From NCBI GenBank assembly GCA_963847085.1, contig CAWJYO010000006.1, positions 62,001-126,000 of the forward strand: a stretch of 64,000 nt of DNA. The letters are read 5' to 3'. The stretch's first letter is position 1. The number at the start of each line of letters is the position of its first letter. The position numbers were made by a program, and so were the translations under genes. Source of the DNA: Ilyomonas sp963847085 (lineage in GTDB: Bacteria; Bacteroidota; Bacteroidia; Chitinophagales; Chitinophagaceae). Shown one piece after another: positions 47,217-56,740 of this stretch. The notes under the pieces were generated by a model. It saw only the letters and a list, made by a program, of their open reading frames with translations. It did not search any database and was not told where the DNA came from.

Positions 47217-48959
47217 ATGAAAAAATATTCTATCCTACTGTTGTTTTCTGTTATCAGCTCTTTTGTTTTTGCACAAAAAATATCAGACAGCCTTGTGCTT
47301 AATCAGCTTGGCTTTTATCCGGATGCGCCGAAGATCGCGGTGGTAAAAGGCAACTCAACATCGACTTCTTTTACTATCATTGATACAAAAACAAACAAGG
47401 AAGTTTATAAAGGAAAATTGAGTGAATTGAGACAATCTCACAATTCATCAACCAGAACACGAATCGTGGATTTCAGTGCTTTTACAAAACCGGGGAATTA
47501 TAAAATCAACATTCCTTCGATTGGCGATTCTTATCCTTTTGTAATTGGTGAGAATGCAAATCATTCCGCAGCAGTGGCTTCGTTAAAAGGCTTTTATTTT
47601 ATTCGTTCTAATATGCCGCTGGAAGAGAAGTATGCAGGCAAATGGCATCGTACAGCGGGGCATCCTGATACAGCGGTTTTGGTTCATTCATCGGCTGCTT
47701 CAACGGCTCGTCCGGAAGGCACCATTATCTCTACGCCGGGTGGCTGGTACGATGCTGGCGATTACAACAAATACATTGTGAATAGCGGCATTACGATGGG
47801 CACTTTATTATCGGCTTATGAAGATTTTCCTCATTACTTCGATACACTCAAAACGAACATTCCCGAAAGCGGCAATGGTGTGCCCGATATTTTGAATGAA
47901 GCCATTTATAACCTTCGCTGGATGCTTACGATGCAAGACCCGAATGATGGTGGCGTGTATCACAAATGCACCAATGCGGCTTTTGATGGCATGGTGATGC
48001 CGGGCGTTACAAAACTACCTCGCTATGTAGTGCAAAAAGGAACGGTTGCCACTCTCGATTTTGCCGCCGTAACCGCACAGGCCGCACGAATATTAGGCAA
48101 ATACAAACAGCAACTTCCCGCCTTACTGGATAGTTGTTTAAGGGCTTCGCAGAAAGCATGGCAATGGGCAATGCGATATCCCGATTCGGCATACAATCAA
48201 AACAAAAACAATCAAATCTTCAAGCCTGCTATCACCACCGGCGATTATGGCGATAATAACTTTACCGACGAGTGGTTTTGGGCTGCGTGCGAGTTATATG
48301 CTACCACGCAGGATGAACAATACTGGCAAACCATTGCAAAAACAATAAATGCAAAACTTACGCTCCCATCGTGGAGCAATGTTCACACATTGGGCGTTTA
48401 TACTTTGGTAAGAACGAAACCGGTGGCTCATACAAACGAGATAAAAGGGCTATCGGATGCTGTTGTATCTTTTGCTGATCAATTCTTACAATGGCAAAAC
48501 AACACTGCATTTGAAACGGTAATGGGAGGTTCGGTAAACGATTTTAACTGGGGAAGCAATTCCAATGCAGCTAATCAAGGCATCGCTTTAATCAATGCCT
48601 ATCTGATTACAAAACAAAAGAAATACATAGATGGCGCATTAAGCAACCTTGATTATATTTTGGGTAGAAATGCAACAGGTTATTGCTTTGTAACTGGCAT
48701 CGGAACACACAGTACGATGCATCCGCATCATCGTCCCTCAGTAGCGGATGGCATTGCAGAACCTGTTCCCGGGTTGATGGCTGGCGGTCCCAATCCCGGC
48801 AGGCAAGACCATTGTACTTATTTTTATATTGAACCTGAAACAGCTTATGTAGATAGTGATTGTGCTTACGCCAGCAATGAGATAGCAATCAACTGGAATG
48901 CACCATTAGTGTATCTTTCCAACGCAATAGAAGCGGTGCAGAAAACGGCTCATTATTAG
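47217..48959 (+). CDS. GH9 endoglucanase
   Basis: 580 residues from MKKYSILLLFSVISSFVFAQ (signal peptide). The CelD_N immunoglobulin-like domain (about 22-105) starts SLVLNQLGFYPDAPKIAVVK. The GH9 (alpha/alpha)6 barrel has GGWYDAGDYNKYIVNSGI with the catalytic base Asp, MHPHHRPSVADG, and near the end the acid Glu in YASNEIAINWNAPLVYLS. It cleaves beta-1,4-glucan, and some members act on glucomannan. Motif copies lie 20 bases before the ATG (47186-47196), in the signal-peptide coding part (47262-47272) and directly after the stop (48961-48971). Confidence 0.92.
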   Translation: MKKYSILLLFSVISSFVFAQKISDSLVLNQLGFYPDAPKIAVVKGNSTSTSFTIIDTKTNKEVYKGKLSELRQSHNSSTRTRIVDFSAFTKPGNYKINIPSIGDSYPFVIGENANHSAAVASLKGFYFIRSNMPLEEKYAGKWHRTAGHPDTAVLVHSSAASTARPEGTIISTPGGWYDAGDYNKYIVNSGITMGTLLSAYEDFPHYFDTLKTNIPESGNGVPDILNEAIYNLRWMLTMQDPNDGGVYHKCTNAAFDGMVMPGVTKLPRYVVQKGTVATLDFAAVTAQAARILGKYKQQLPALLDSCLRASQKAWQWAMRYPDSAYNQNKNNQIFKPAITTGDYGDNNFTDEWFWAACELYATTQDEQYWQTIAKTINAKLTLPSWSNVHTLGVYTLVRTKPVAHTNEIKGLSDAVVSFADQFLQWQNNTAFETVMGGSVNDFNWGSNSNAANQGIALINAYLITKQKKYIDGALSNLDYILGRNATGYCFVTGIGTHSTMHPHHRPSVADGIAEPVPGLMAGGPNPGRQDHCTYFYIEPETAYVDSDCAYASNEIAINWNAPLVYLSNAIEAVQKTAHY

Positions 48960-49190
48960 TGCAAAAACAAAAGTTGAAAACTAATTGGAAGGCTTGCGGG
49001 TAACTGGTAATTGGTTTTTCTCTGGCGTTTGCTTTTGCGCGAAAACAAGGCAATAACAATAATGATGGCAACAACAATAATAGAACATAAGCTATGATTT
49101 AACGGGGTGAACAATTGCTGTTGAAAGCACAACTTTATACCGCGTATTATCCTTCTAAAAAGACATTTTTGCGCTTTTTTGTATAAAACC

Positions 49191-49221
49191 AAAAGCCCGC
49201 TTACAAGTGAAGCGGACTTTT
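49191..49221 (-). terminator. Terminator after the first RND efflux operon
   Basis: aaaagcccgctt (49191-49202) and aagcggactttt (49210-49221) pair with a single mismatch around a seven-base loop. On the minus strand, T residues follow the stem. It lies 27 bases beyond the RND gene stop and between convergent genes. Confidence 0.7.
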
Positions 49222-49247
49222 AAAATATCATTCAAAAACAAATTCAA

Positions 49248-52200
49248 TCAATGCTTCTTTTTATTATCTGGTGGCATATCATAAGGGATGCCTTGTTCAG
49301 CTTCCAATGCCTTTAATTTTAGTTCTTCCAGCTTGCGTTGGCTATAAGCCAGTTTGGAAATGACCATAAATAATACAGGCACAATAAAGATGGCCAATGC
49401 AGTGGCAGCCAGCATTCCACCCAACACCGTCCAGCCAATAGTAGAACGGGCTACACCACCTGCGCCGGTTGCAAATGCCAGTGGCATTACACCCAAAATA
49501 AAGGCAAGCGAGGTCATGATAATCGGGCGCAAACGCAGCTTTACTGCTTCTAAAGTGGCCGGTAGTAAAGCCATGCCATTGTCAACTCTTTCTTTGGCAA
49601 ACTCAACAATCAGGATGGCATTTTTAGCCGCCAGTCCAATCAGCGTAATCAAGCCAATTTGCGCATATACATTCAGACTTAAACGAGGTATTAAAGTGAG
49701 TGTCAGAATGGCGCCAAACATACCGATGGGAACGGCTAACAGCACAGAGAAGGGCACGGCCCAGCTTTCGTATAAAGCGGCCAAAAAAAGGAACACAAAC
49801 AAAATGGAAAGCGCAAAAATAACGGTGGATGTATTTCCGCTTTGCACTTCCTGCCGGCTCAACCCGCTGAAGTCAAAACCATAGCCCGCAGGTAATGTTT
49901 TGGCAGCCACTTCGCGAAGTGCAGTAATGGCATCGCCACTGCTGTAACCCGGTTTTGTTCCACCATTAATTTCAGCCGTTCTGAATAAATTGTAATGCGA
50001 AATTAACGGGGCACTTTCAGCCACGTTATAACTAACCATCGTACTTAAAGGAAGCATGTTTCCGGCAGAGTTGCGAACATAATATTTATTTAGATTATTG
50101 ATGTCGGCACGATAAGCGGTATCTGCCTGCGCCACTACACGGAAGTTGCGTCCATACGCCGTAAAATCGTTCACATAACGGCTGCCCATAAAGGTTTGCA
50201 TCGTGTTATATACATCGCTTAACGATACGCCCAGTTTCTTGCATTGCTCACGGTCAACCGTCAGGTTATAGTTAGGTGTGCTGGCTGTAAAGAAGGTAAA
50301 CACACTCTGCAATTCGGGACGCTGGTTGGCAGCCGCAACAAAGCTTTGCACCACTTTGGCAAACTGTGGCAGACTGTCGTTGGCTTCCTGTTCCTGCAAC
50401 TCGAAAGTAAAACCACCGGTGTTGCCTAAGCCCGGAATGGCAGGTGGCGAAACCACAACAAAATTGGCACCTTTGATAGAGGCAAATTTCTTTTGCAGGG
50501 TAGATACCAAACCAGTGGCTACCAACGAATCGCTTTTGCGTTCATCCCAGGGTTGCAACTGGCAGAATACGGTGCCGCTGTTTGTTTTTGCAGCACCCGT
50601 AATACCATTGTAACCACCCAAGGCAGCAAAATGCAAAATGCCTTTTGTGTTTTGTAAAATATTCATCATGCTATCCAATACCTGCAAGCTGCGGGCAGTG
50701 GAAGAAGCTTCCGGCAATTCAAATGTCATAATCAACCGGCCTTCATCTTCTGATGGAATAAAGCCGGTGGGTTTGCTTTTGAACAAAAAGAATGTGGCAA
50801 CAAATAAGAGAATAAGGAAGATGACCACATAACGCGAGCCTTTAATTACTTTTCTCACACCAATGGTATAACGCAAGGTTACGCGGTTGAACCAGGTATT
50901 GAATTTATAGAACAATTTGTTTAAGCCTCTGCCTTCTTTATTTACTTTAGATGGCTTGAGCATTAATGAACACAAGGCCGGTGTTAACGATAAGGCAATG
51001 AAAGCAGAGATGATAACAGATATAGCAATGGTGATGGCAAACTGCTGATACAACCTTCCTACAATGCCCGGAATAAAACCAACCGGAACAAACACGGCTG
51101 CCAATATCAATGCAATGGCAACCACCGGGCCCGATATATCTTTCATGGCTTTTTGGGTGGCTTCTTTTGCCGATAAATTTTCGACATCAATATAATGCTG
51201 AACCGCTTCCACCACCACAATGGCATCATCTACCACAATACCAATTGCCAGCACAAAACCAAACATGGTAAGTGTATTAATGGTAAAACCTAGTGGAATA
51301 AAGAATGCGAATGTTCCAATGATTGACACAGGAATGGCAAGCACAGGAATCAACGTGGCCCGCCAGTTCTGCAAAAAAAGGAACACTACTATTGTTACCA
51401 GCAGCAAGGCAATCAGTAACGTGTGAATCACTTCGCTGATAGATACTCTTACCACCGTTACCGATTCAAAAGGAATTACATAATCAATGTCTTTGGGAAA
51501 CGATTTTTTGAGCGTTTCCATTTGCGCAATCACACCGTTGGCAACGTCAATGGCATTGCTTCCGGGAGCCTGGTAAATGAGCAAATAAGAAGCTCGCTTT
51601 TTATCAACAAAAGAATTACTGCTATAACTAAATTTACCCAATTGCACACGGGCAACATCTTTTAAATATACCAAAGAACCATCCTGCGGATTGGTGCGGA
51701 TGATAACATTTCTAAATTGATCTTCCGTGCTTAAGCGGCTGTTGGTCATTACCGTATATTCAAACGCCTGCGATGCCAGTTGTGGCGATGAACCTACTGA
51801 ACCGGCAGCAATCTGAACGTTCTGTTCCTGCAAGGCGCTTACTACTTCGTTAGCGGTAATGTTCAGTTGCGCCAGCTTATCGGGGTTAAGCCATACACGC
51901 ATACTAAAATCATCGGCACGCGTAAAAATATCGCCCACGCCATTCACACGCTTCAAAGCATCCTGCACAAAAATATTGGTATAATTATCAACAAAAGAAA
52001 CACCGTGTGAGCCGTTAGGCGAATACATAGCTACCAGCATCAGGATGCTTGGATTTCTTTTGCGGGTAGTGATACCAAGTCGGGTAACATCAGAAGGAAT
52101 TTGTGGTGAAGCAATGCTCACGCGGTTTTGAATATCAAGCGCAGCAATATCGGGGTTGGTTCCAATTTTTAATGAAACAGTAATGGCCGACCGGCCATCG

Positions 52201-52454
52201 TTGGTGCTGTTGCTTGAAATATAATCCATACCCGGCGTTCCGTTCACCTGCGTTTCAATTGGCGTAGTAACGGTTTGCTCCACCGTTTGTGCATCGGCGC
52301 CTGTAAAGGCAGCCGCTATCTGCACGGTAGGCGGAGTAATATCAGGATACTGACTGATGGCTAAATTTAAAATTGCCAAAATGCCTATCAACACAATCAC
52401 AACCGAAATAACAATTGCTGTTACAGGTCGTCGTATAAAAGTATCTGCAATCAT
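49248..52454 (-). CDS. RND multidrug efflux transporter, AcrB/HAE-1 type (system 1)
   Basis: 1068 residues, full length. It starts MIADTFIRRPVTAIVISVVI and ISQYPDITPPTVQIAAAFTG, as in AcrB/MexB. Twelve membrane helices and two periplasmic loops are visible. The proton-relay aspartates in helix 4 are in GIVVDDAIVVVEAVQHYIDV. The C-terminal half has NAILIVEFAKERVDNGM. HAE-1 pumps export hydrophobic and amphiphilic drugs by proton antiport through a TolC channel. The gene is last in a minus-strand operon tolC-MFP-RND; 124 bases separate it from the MFP gene. Confidence 0.94.
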   Translation of the reverse strand: MIADTFIRRPVTAIVISVVIVLIGILAILNLAISQYPDITPPTVQIAAAFTGADAQTVEQTVTTPIETQVNGTPGMDYISSNSTNDGRSAITVSLKIGTNPDIAALDIQNRVSIASPQIPSDVTRLGITTRKRNPSILMLVAMYSPNGSHGVSFVDNYTNIFVQDALKRVNGVGDIFTRADDFSMRVWLNPDKLAQLNITANEVVSALQEQNVQIAAGSVGSSPQLASQAFEYTVMTNSRLSTEDQFRNVIIRTNPQDGSLVYLKDVARVQLGKFSYSSNSFVDKKRASYLLIYQAPGSNAIDVANGVIAQMETLKKSFPKDIDYVIPFESVTVVRVSISEVIHTLLIALLLVTIVVFLFLQNWRATLIPVLAIPVSIIGTFAFFIPLGFTINTLTMFGFVLAIGIVVDDAIVVVEAVQHYIDVENLSAKEATQKAMKDISGPVVAIALILAAVFVPVGFIPGIVGRLYQQFAITIAISVIISAFIALSLTPALCSLMLKPSKVNKEGRGLNKLFYKFNTWFNRVTLRYTIGVRKVIKGSRYVVIFLILLFVATFFLFKSKPTGFIPSEDEGRLIMTFELPEASSTARSLQVLDSMMNILQNTKGILHFAALGGYNGITGAAKTNSGTVFCQLQPWDERKSDSLVATGLVSTLQKKFASIKGANFVVVSPPAIPGLGNTGGFTFELQEQEANDSLPQFAKVVQSFVAAANQRPELQSVFTFFTASTPNYNLTVDREQCKKLGVSLSDVYNTMQTFMGSRYVNDFTAYGRNFRVVAQADTAYRADINNLNKYYVRNSAGNMLPLSTMVSYNVAESAPLISHYNLFRTAEINGGTKPGYSSGDAITALREVAAKTLPAGYGFDFSGLSRQEVQSGNTSTVIFALSILFVFLFLAALYESWAVPFSVLLAVPIGMFGAILTLTLIPRLSLNVYAQIGLITLIGLAAKNAILIVEFAKERVDNGMALLPATLEAVKLRLRPIIMTSLAFILGVMPLAFATGAGGVARSTIGWTVLGGMLAATALAIFIVPVLFMVISKLAYSQRKLEELKLKALEAEQGIPYDMPPDNKKKH

Positions 52455-52578
52455 AGGTTTATCTTTCTTTTCTCTTCAAATAATATCGCTTTGTAAACCA
52501 TCACAAAGCCACTATCGTTTTGTCGTCTTCTCTTCTTGTTTCTTCTATCTTGATTCTTGTCTTTTGTGCTTTGCCTTT

Positions 52579-53757
52579 CTATTTTTTTGTCGAATCGGAG
52601 TTGGTTTGTTTTTGTGTATTTTTCATTTGTGTGCTGTCTGCTCCGCCCGTGTTTACTTTTACGCCTTCTCTTAATTTTTGTACGCCATCGGTAATAATCG
52701 TCTCATTTTCTTGCAGGCCCGATTTTACAATTACATTTTCGTTAATGCGTCTACCCAGCACCACTTTCTTCTGTGCCGCTTTACTGCTATCACCAACTAT
52801 GTACACTGAGAATTCGCCCATTTGTTCAATCACCGCTTTGTAAGGAATAAGAATTTGCTTTTCGGTCGCATCATTGTTTTTCACTCTTACATTACAGTTC
52901 ATTCCTGCGCGAAGTATAAGGTTTTTGTTAGGAAAAGTTAGCCGCACTTTTATGGTTCCGGTTTGCGGGTCAACAGCACGGTCAATCATATAAATCTGTC
53001 CTGCTATCGGATATAAATAACCACCGGGTAAACTGATGGTAAATATCGAATCGGAAGGTTTGGTTCCTTTTATTTGCATTTGCACAAAAGCGGGCAAATC
53101 TTTTTGATCAATGGCAAAGTCAACAGCCATCGGATCGTCGGATGAAACAGTATTTAAAATTGTGGTGCCTGGCGAAACGGCGGCTCCGTATTTTACCTGC
53201 GAAATGCCAATTGTGCCGCTTACGGGCGCATAAATGGTTGAATAGCGTAAGTTGGTTTGCACCGCCTGTATATTGGCAACCTGCGCTGCCACCTGGCTTT
53301 TGGCGCTGTTTAAATCGGCGATGGAATGTTCGAGCACCTGACGGGCAATGGCATCCTGCTGGGCAAGCTGCTGATAGCGATCAGCATCCTGCTGCGCTTT
53401 AGCTTCGGCAGATTTAGCTACATTCAAATTAGCAACGGCTTGCTCATACTGACCCTGGTATTGCTGTTGATCAATCGAGTATAATTTTTGCCCTTTGGTA
53501 ACATGCTGGCCATCTTTAAAATAAATGCCGTTGATATAGCCTAACACCTGTGCACGAATGTCAACCTGGTTAAGCGGCGTAACCGTTGCCGGATATTCAT
53601 CAAAATATACTACGGCTGTATCTTTTACCCTCGTTACACCTACCAAAACAGCAGGCGGTGGCTGGTTTGTTTTTGCATCATTTTTCTTCTTGTCGCCGCA
53701 AGAAAGAAGAGCTGTCATGATTAGTATTGAAACAAAGTATTTCATGTTTTGATTCAT
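52579..53757 (-). CDS. RND periplasmic adaptor (membrane fusion protein), system 1
   Basis: 392 residues. A lipoprotein signal (MNQNMKYFVSILIMTALLSC) puts the lipid at C20, and the mature protein begins GDKKKNDAKTNQ. Adaptor domains in order are the barrel-sandwich hybrid (about 60-95 and 165-200; ATVTPLNQVDIRAQVLGYIN), an alpha-hairpin (about 95-160, Gln/Ala-rich AKAQQDADRYQQLAQQDAIA), then beta-barrel and membrane-proximal domains (YKAVIEQMGEFSVYIVGDSS). It bridges the RND pump and TolC. ATG 53745 is a slightly shorter alternative start. One TTTGTTTTTGC copy lies in the gene at 53666-53676. Confidence 0.92.
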   Translation of the reverse strand: MNQNMKYFVSILIMTALLSCGDKKKNDAKTNQPPPAVLVGVTRVKDTAVVYFDEYPATVTPLNQVDIRAQVLGYINGIYFKDGQHVTKGQKLYSIDQQQYQGQYEQAVANLNVAKSAEAKAQQDADRYQQLAQQDAIARQVLEHSIADLNSAKSQVAAQVANIQAVQTNLRYSTIYAPVSGTIGISQVKYGAAVSPGTTILNTVSSDDPMAVDFAIDQKDLPAFVQMQIKGTKPSDSIFTISLPGGYLYPIAGQIYMIDRAVDPQTGTIKVRLTFPNKNLILRAGMNCNVRVKNNDATEKQILIPYKAVIEQMGEFSVYIVGDSSKAAQKKVVLGRRINENVIVKSGLQENETIITDGVQKLREGVKVNTGGADSTQMKNTQKQTNSDSTKK

Positions 53758-53793
53758 CAATATTTAATGAGATAATTTTAAAATGTTCACTTG

Positions 53794-55135
53794 CTAATAT
53801 CGAATGGTGCCTAAGGCTTTTTCAACATCAAGCTTGTTGATGAGCAGTTGATATAAAGCGTTGGTAAAATTTACCTGCGACGTGCGCAAGTCCGATTCAG
53901 CAACAATTACATCTAAATAGGTTTTGATACCCGCTTTGTATTGCAACTGTACCGTGTTATATACTTCGGTGGCTATGTTTACATTTTCTTTTTGTGTTTC
54001 ATAATCGTACTGTCCTGCCTTGTAAGTGGTAAGTGCGGTAGTGTATTCGTTGCTAATGCTATCCTGCAGAGAAACAAAATTCCATTCGTTGCTTTGCAGT
54101 TGCAGTTCGGCAGCGCGTATCAAATGCGGTCTTTTAAATCCTTCAAAAATGGGAATGCTTACCTGGATGCCTGCATACGAATTGGGATACGTATAATTGT
54201 ACAACTGCCCAAACTTAGGGCTTAAATACGCCAGGTTATAATTGCCAAAGGCAGATACGGTGGGCAAATAACTCCACTTGTTGTATTTGAGGTTGGCGCG
54301 CAGCAAGCTGCGTTGTGTTTGCAATTGCTGGTATTCGATGCGGTTGTTTACATCTAACTGTTGCAGCGTGTCTAACTGTGCATCGCGTTGTAATTGCAGT
54401 GAATCATACTGCACGGTAAGCGTGCCGTTTGGCGGATAGCCCATCAAATATTTCAGGTACGAATACTTAGCAACTAATTGCTCGCTGTATGTTTTCTTTT
54501 GCGATTTGCTGTTGTTCAAAGCAATGGTTGCGCGCTTATAATCTATCTTATCTACAATGCCACCTTTGTATTGGTTGTAGGCGTCCTGCAGACTGCGTGT
54601 AAGGCGGGTGATATCATCTTCCAATAAAGCTATTTGCTGCTCTGTGGTAAGTATGTCGTAAAACGATTTGCTTACTGCAACTGCAATTTCAATTTTGGTG
54701 CGGGTCGTGTTTTGCCTTACCTGTTGGCGAACATCGCCTGCCGTGCGTGAAGCCAGCAGTACATCGCGGTTGAAAATGTTTTGCGAAGCCGCCAAGCCAA
54801 TTGTTGAAGTGTTGGCTACGCCCGTTTGTATGATTTGCCTTTTGCCATTTGAGTCAACACCAAATGCAGCTGAAGGCAATTGAAAATAGCGCTGATAATT
54901 TCCCGTTAAACCAATTTGCGGATACCAGTCGGCAAGGCGGCTCCTAATTTCTTCTTCCGTAATTTGTTCAGTTAAGATAGGATTGCTGAACATAAGGCTG
55001 ATGTTCCAACGCATACTGTACGCAAGCCTGCACAGTAGCCGTACGAAGCGAAGAATCGCGGCGAATGTTTTGTGCAAAGGAGTGTGCGAAGAATAATAAA
55101 AAGAAGTATAAAAAGAAGTGTCCCTTTTTTGTCAT
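53794..55135 (-). CDS. TolC-family outer-membrane efflux protein, system 1 (one frame break)
   Basis: About 446 residues when joined. The true start is the ATG at 55135: MTKKGHFFLYFFLLFFAHSF, then AQNIRRDSSLRTATVQACVQ and YALEHQPYVQQSYLN, with a signal peptide. The frame breaks at about 54975-54980 (one extra T) and continues EQITEEEIRSRLADWYPQIG to ALGTIRY. Two OEP repeats (about 30-215 and 240-435) form the trans-periplasmic barrel; LQDAYNQYKGGIVDKIDYKR and VQLQYKAGIKTYLDVIVAES mark their helical hairpins. The MFP gene starts 36 bases later. Confidence 0.9.
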
Positions 55136-55218
55136 AGTGATTCAGTTCTTTTACAAAAAACATACTAAGGAAATAAAGAGGAACGGTGTTCATTCTTTAT
55201 TCGGTTAAGTAAGGGTGT

Positions 55219-55251
55219 GCAAAGGTAGGTGTGAAGGCGGGAATTATTCAA
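55219..55251 (-). promoter_or_regulatory. Promoter of the tolC-MFP-RND operon
   Basis: On the minus strand, TTTG (55251-55248) is followed after 21 bases by TACCTTTG (55226-55219). This agrees with the Bacteroidota promoter layout TTTG-N19-21-TAnnTTTG, about 84 bases before the tolC ATG. It is the best promoter match in the window. Confidence 0.6.
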
Positions 55252-55257
55252 ACGTTT
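55248..55257. promoter_or_regulatory. Possible operator palindrome CAAACGTTTG
   Basis: A perfect ten-base palindrome overlaps the -33 box of the tolC promoter. With its flanks (ttCAAACGTTTGtttaaac) it resembles a TetR-type operator. A repressor bound here would block transcription of the efflux operon. No regulator gene is next to this operon; the TetR gene at 63021-63653 belongs to the second system and has a different sequence upstream. Confidence 0.4.
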
Positions 55258-55428
55258 GTTTAAACTTTACGTTTTGTTGACTTTACAAACAAGGGATTTC
55301 ACAGAAATTAAGATTGCATTTCTGTAGAGCAGATGGTTTGGTTTTGCAGAAATACCGGTAAAAACAAAACCTGATGTTCACAAAGAAAATTGGCCAAAAC
55401 CAAAAACATTTCCTTTATTTCGTTCCAA

Positions 55429-55436
55429 TACATTTG
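55429..55436 (+). promoter_or_regulatory. Candidate -7 box for the Nramp gene
   Basis: TACATTTG matches TAnnTTTG 26 bases before the ATG at 55463. It overlaps the alternative GTG start at 55436, which argues for the ATG. Confidence 0.4.
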
Positions 55437-55462
55437 TGTTTTTACAACCGAAGCGTTCTGCC

Positions 55463-56740
55463 ATGCGAAACAAACTCAAAGCAAAGAAATCAGGAACTAT
55501 TACAATAAGCCGTTTTTATAAAGCTATCGGACCCGGATTTATAACCGGAGCCGCCGACGATGATCCTTCAGGTATTGCAACTTATTCTATAGCCGGCGCC
55601 CAGTTGGGAACTTCTTTATTGTGGATGGCATGGGTAACCTGGCCCCTGATGGCTGCCGTGCAAATGATGTGCGCCCGCATTGGCATGGTTACGGGCAAAG
55701 GACTGGCTTCTTCATTAAGCACAAAATTGCCAAAAGGAGTTATCAGGATATTTTGTCTTTTATTGTTTCTTGCCAATACAGTTAACATTGCGGCTGACCT
55801 CGCAGGCATGGCGGATGCAACACAATTGTTAACAGGCATAAATTCTCATATCTGTCTTCTTCTGTTTGGACTGATCATCGGTATAGCTATCATTCGATTT
55901 AAGTATGGACAAATTGTGAGCGTTCTTAAATGGCTTGCCTTAACATTGTTTGCTTATGTAATCACAGCTTTTATCATTCATCCCAACTGGTCATTCATAG
56001 CACATCAAACATTTTCATTTTCCATACACAATGATAGAGATACCTGGGAAACTATTGTTGCTATTTTAGGTACAACCATCAGTCCTTATTTGTTTTTCTG
56101 GCAAGCTGCCCAGGAAGTAGAAGAGGAAAAATTAATGGGCAGAGATGAAGATCAACGCAAAGGAGCTACACGAGTTGAAATTCAGGATAAAATTATGGAC
56201 GTCGGTGCGGGTACGTTTCTTTCCAACCTGGTAATGTTTTTTATCATACTAACAACGGCATTAACCCTCCATACACATGGCTTTATAAACATCAGTTCTT
56301 CAAAAGAAGTGTCTGAAGCACTTCGCCCCCTGGCCGGAAATTTGGCTACGCTATTATACACCGTTGGCATTGTATCCGTAGGCTTTTTAGCCATTCCTAC
56401 ATTGGCTGGATCTGCCGCTTATGCTTTTGCCGAAACACTTAAATGGACGCACGGATTGGATGAACATTGGGGTAAAGCCAAAGCCTTTTATGCAGTTATT
56501 CTTATATCTATCGGGCTTGGTATTGCGATTGATTTTATAAACATCAATCCTATAAAAGCATTGTATTGGAGTGCGGTCTTAAATGGACTTCTTGCACCAT
56601 TTTTATTGTTGGGCATTTTTCTGGTAGCACGCGACAACAAGGTAATGAACGGGCAAGCCAGCAGCAAGCTAAATCAAGGTATTGTTGCACTTACCATTTT
56701 ACTCATGTTTGCTGCCTCAGCAGCTATGTTTATTATATAG
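55463..56740 (+). CDS. Nramp-family (SLC11) transporter with altered metal site
   Basis: 425 residues from the ATG at 55463, with about eleven membrane helices. In helix 1 the usual DPGN metal-site motif is replaced by DPSG (GAADDDPSGIATYSIAG). In helix 6 the usual M-P-H is replaced by S-P-Y (ILGTTISPYLFFWQAAQEVE), so the sulfur ligand that favours Mn2+/Fe2+ is missing. From memory, Nramp-related Mg2+ transporters (NRMTs) have similar changes at both positions, so this may carry Mg2+ or another hard cation; that is inference. A conserved acidic loop (EVEEEKLMGRDEDQRKGATR) follows helix 6. Confidence 0.85.
   Translation: MRNKLKAKKSGTITISRFYKAIGPGFITGAADDDPSGIATYSIAGAQLGTSLLWMAWVTWPLMAAVQMMCARIGMVTGKGLASSLSTKLPKGVIRIFCLLLFLANTVNIAADLAGMADATQLLTGINSHICLLLFGLIIGIAIIRFKYGQIVSVLKWLALTLFAYVITAFIIHPNWSFIAHQTFSFSIHNDRDTWETIVAILGTTISPYLFFWQAAQEVEEEKLMGRDEDQRKGATRVEIQDKIMDVGAGTFLSNLVMFFIILTTALTLHTHGFINISSSKEVSEALRPLAGNLATLLYTVGIVSVGFLAIPTLAGSAAYAFAETLKWTHGLDEHWGKAKAFYAVILISIGLGIAIDFININPIKALYWSAVLNGLLAPFLLLGIFLVARDNKVMNGQASSKLNQGIVALTILLMFAASAAMFII

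Larger units (their letters stand above)
55136..55462. other. Divergent regulatory region, tolC/Nramp
   Basis: 327 bases between the divergent efflux operon and Nramp gene. It holds the minus-strand promoter with a palindrome at its -33 box (55219-55257), a plus-strand -7 candidate (55429-55436), the motif variant TTTGGTTTTGC (55337-55347) and near-copies GTAAAAACAAA (about 55360) and CCAAAACCAAA (about 55394). Confidence 0.5.
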
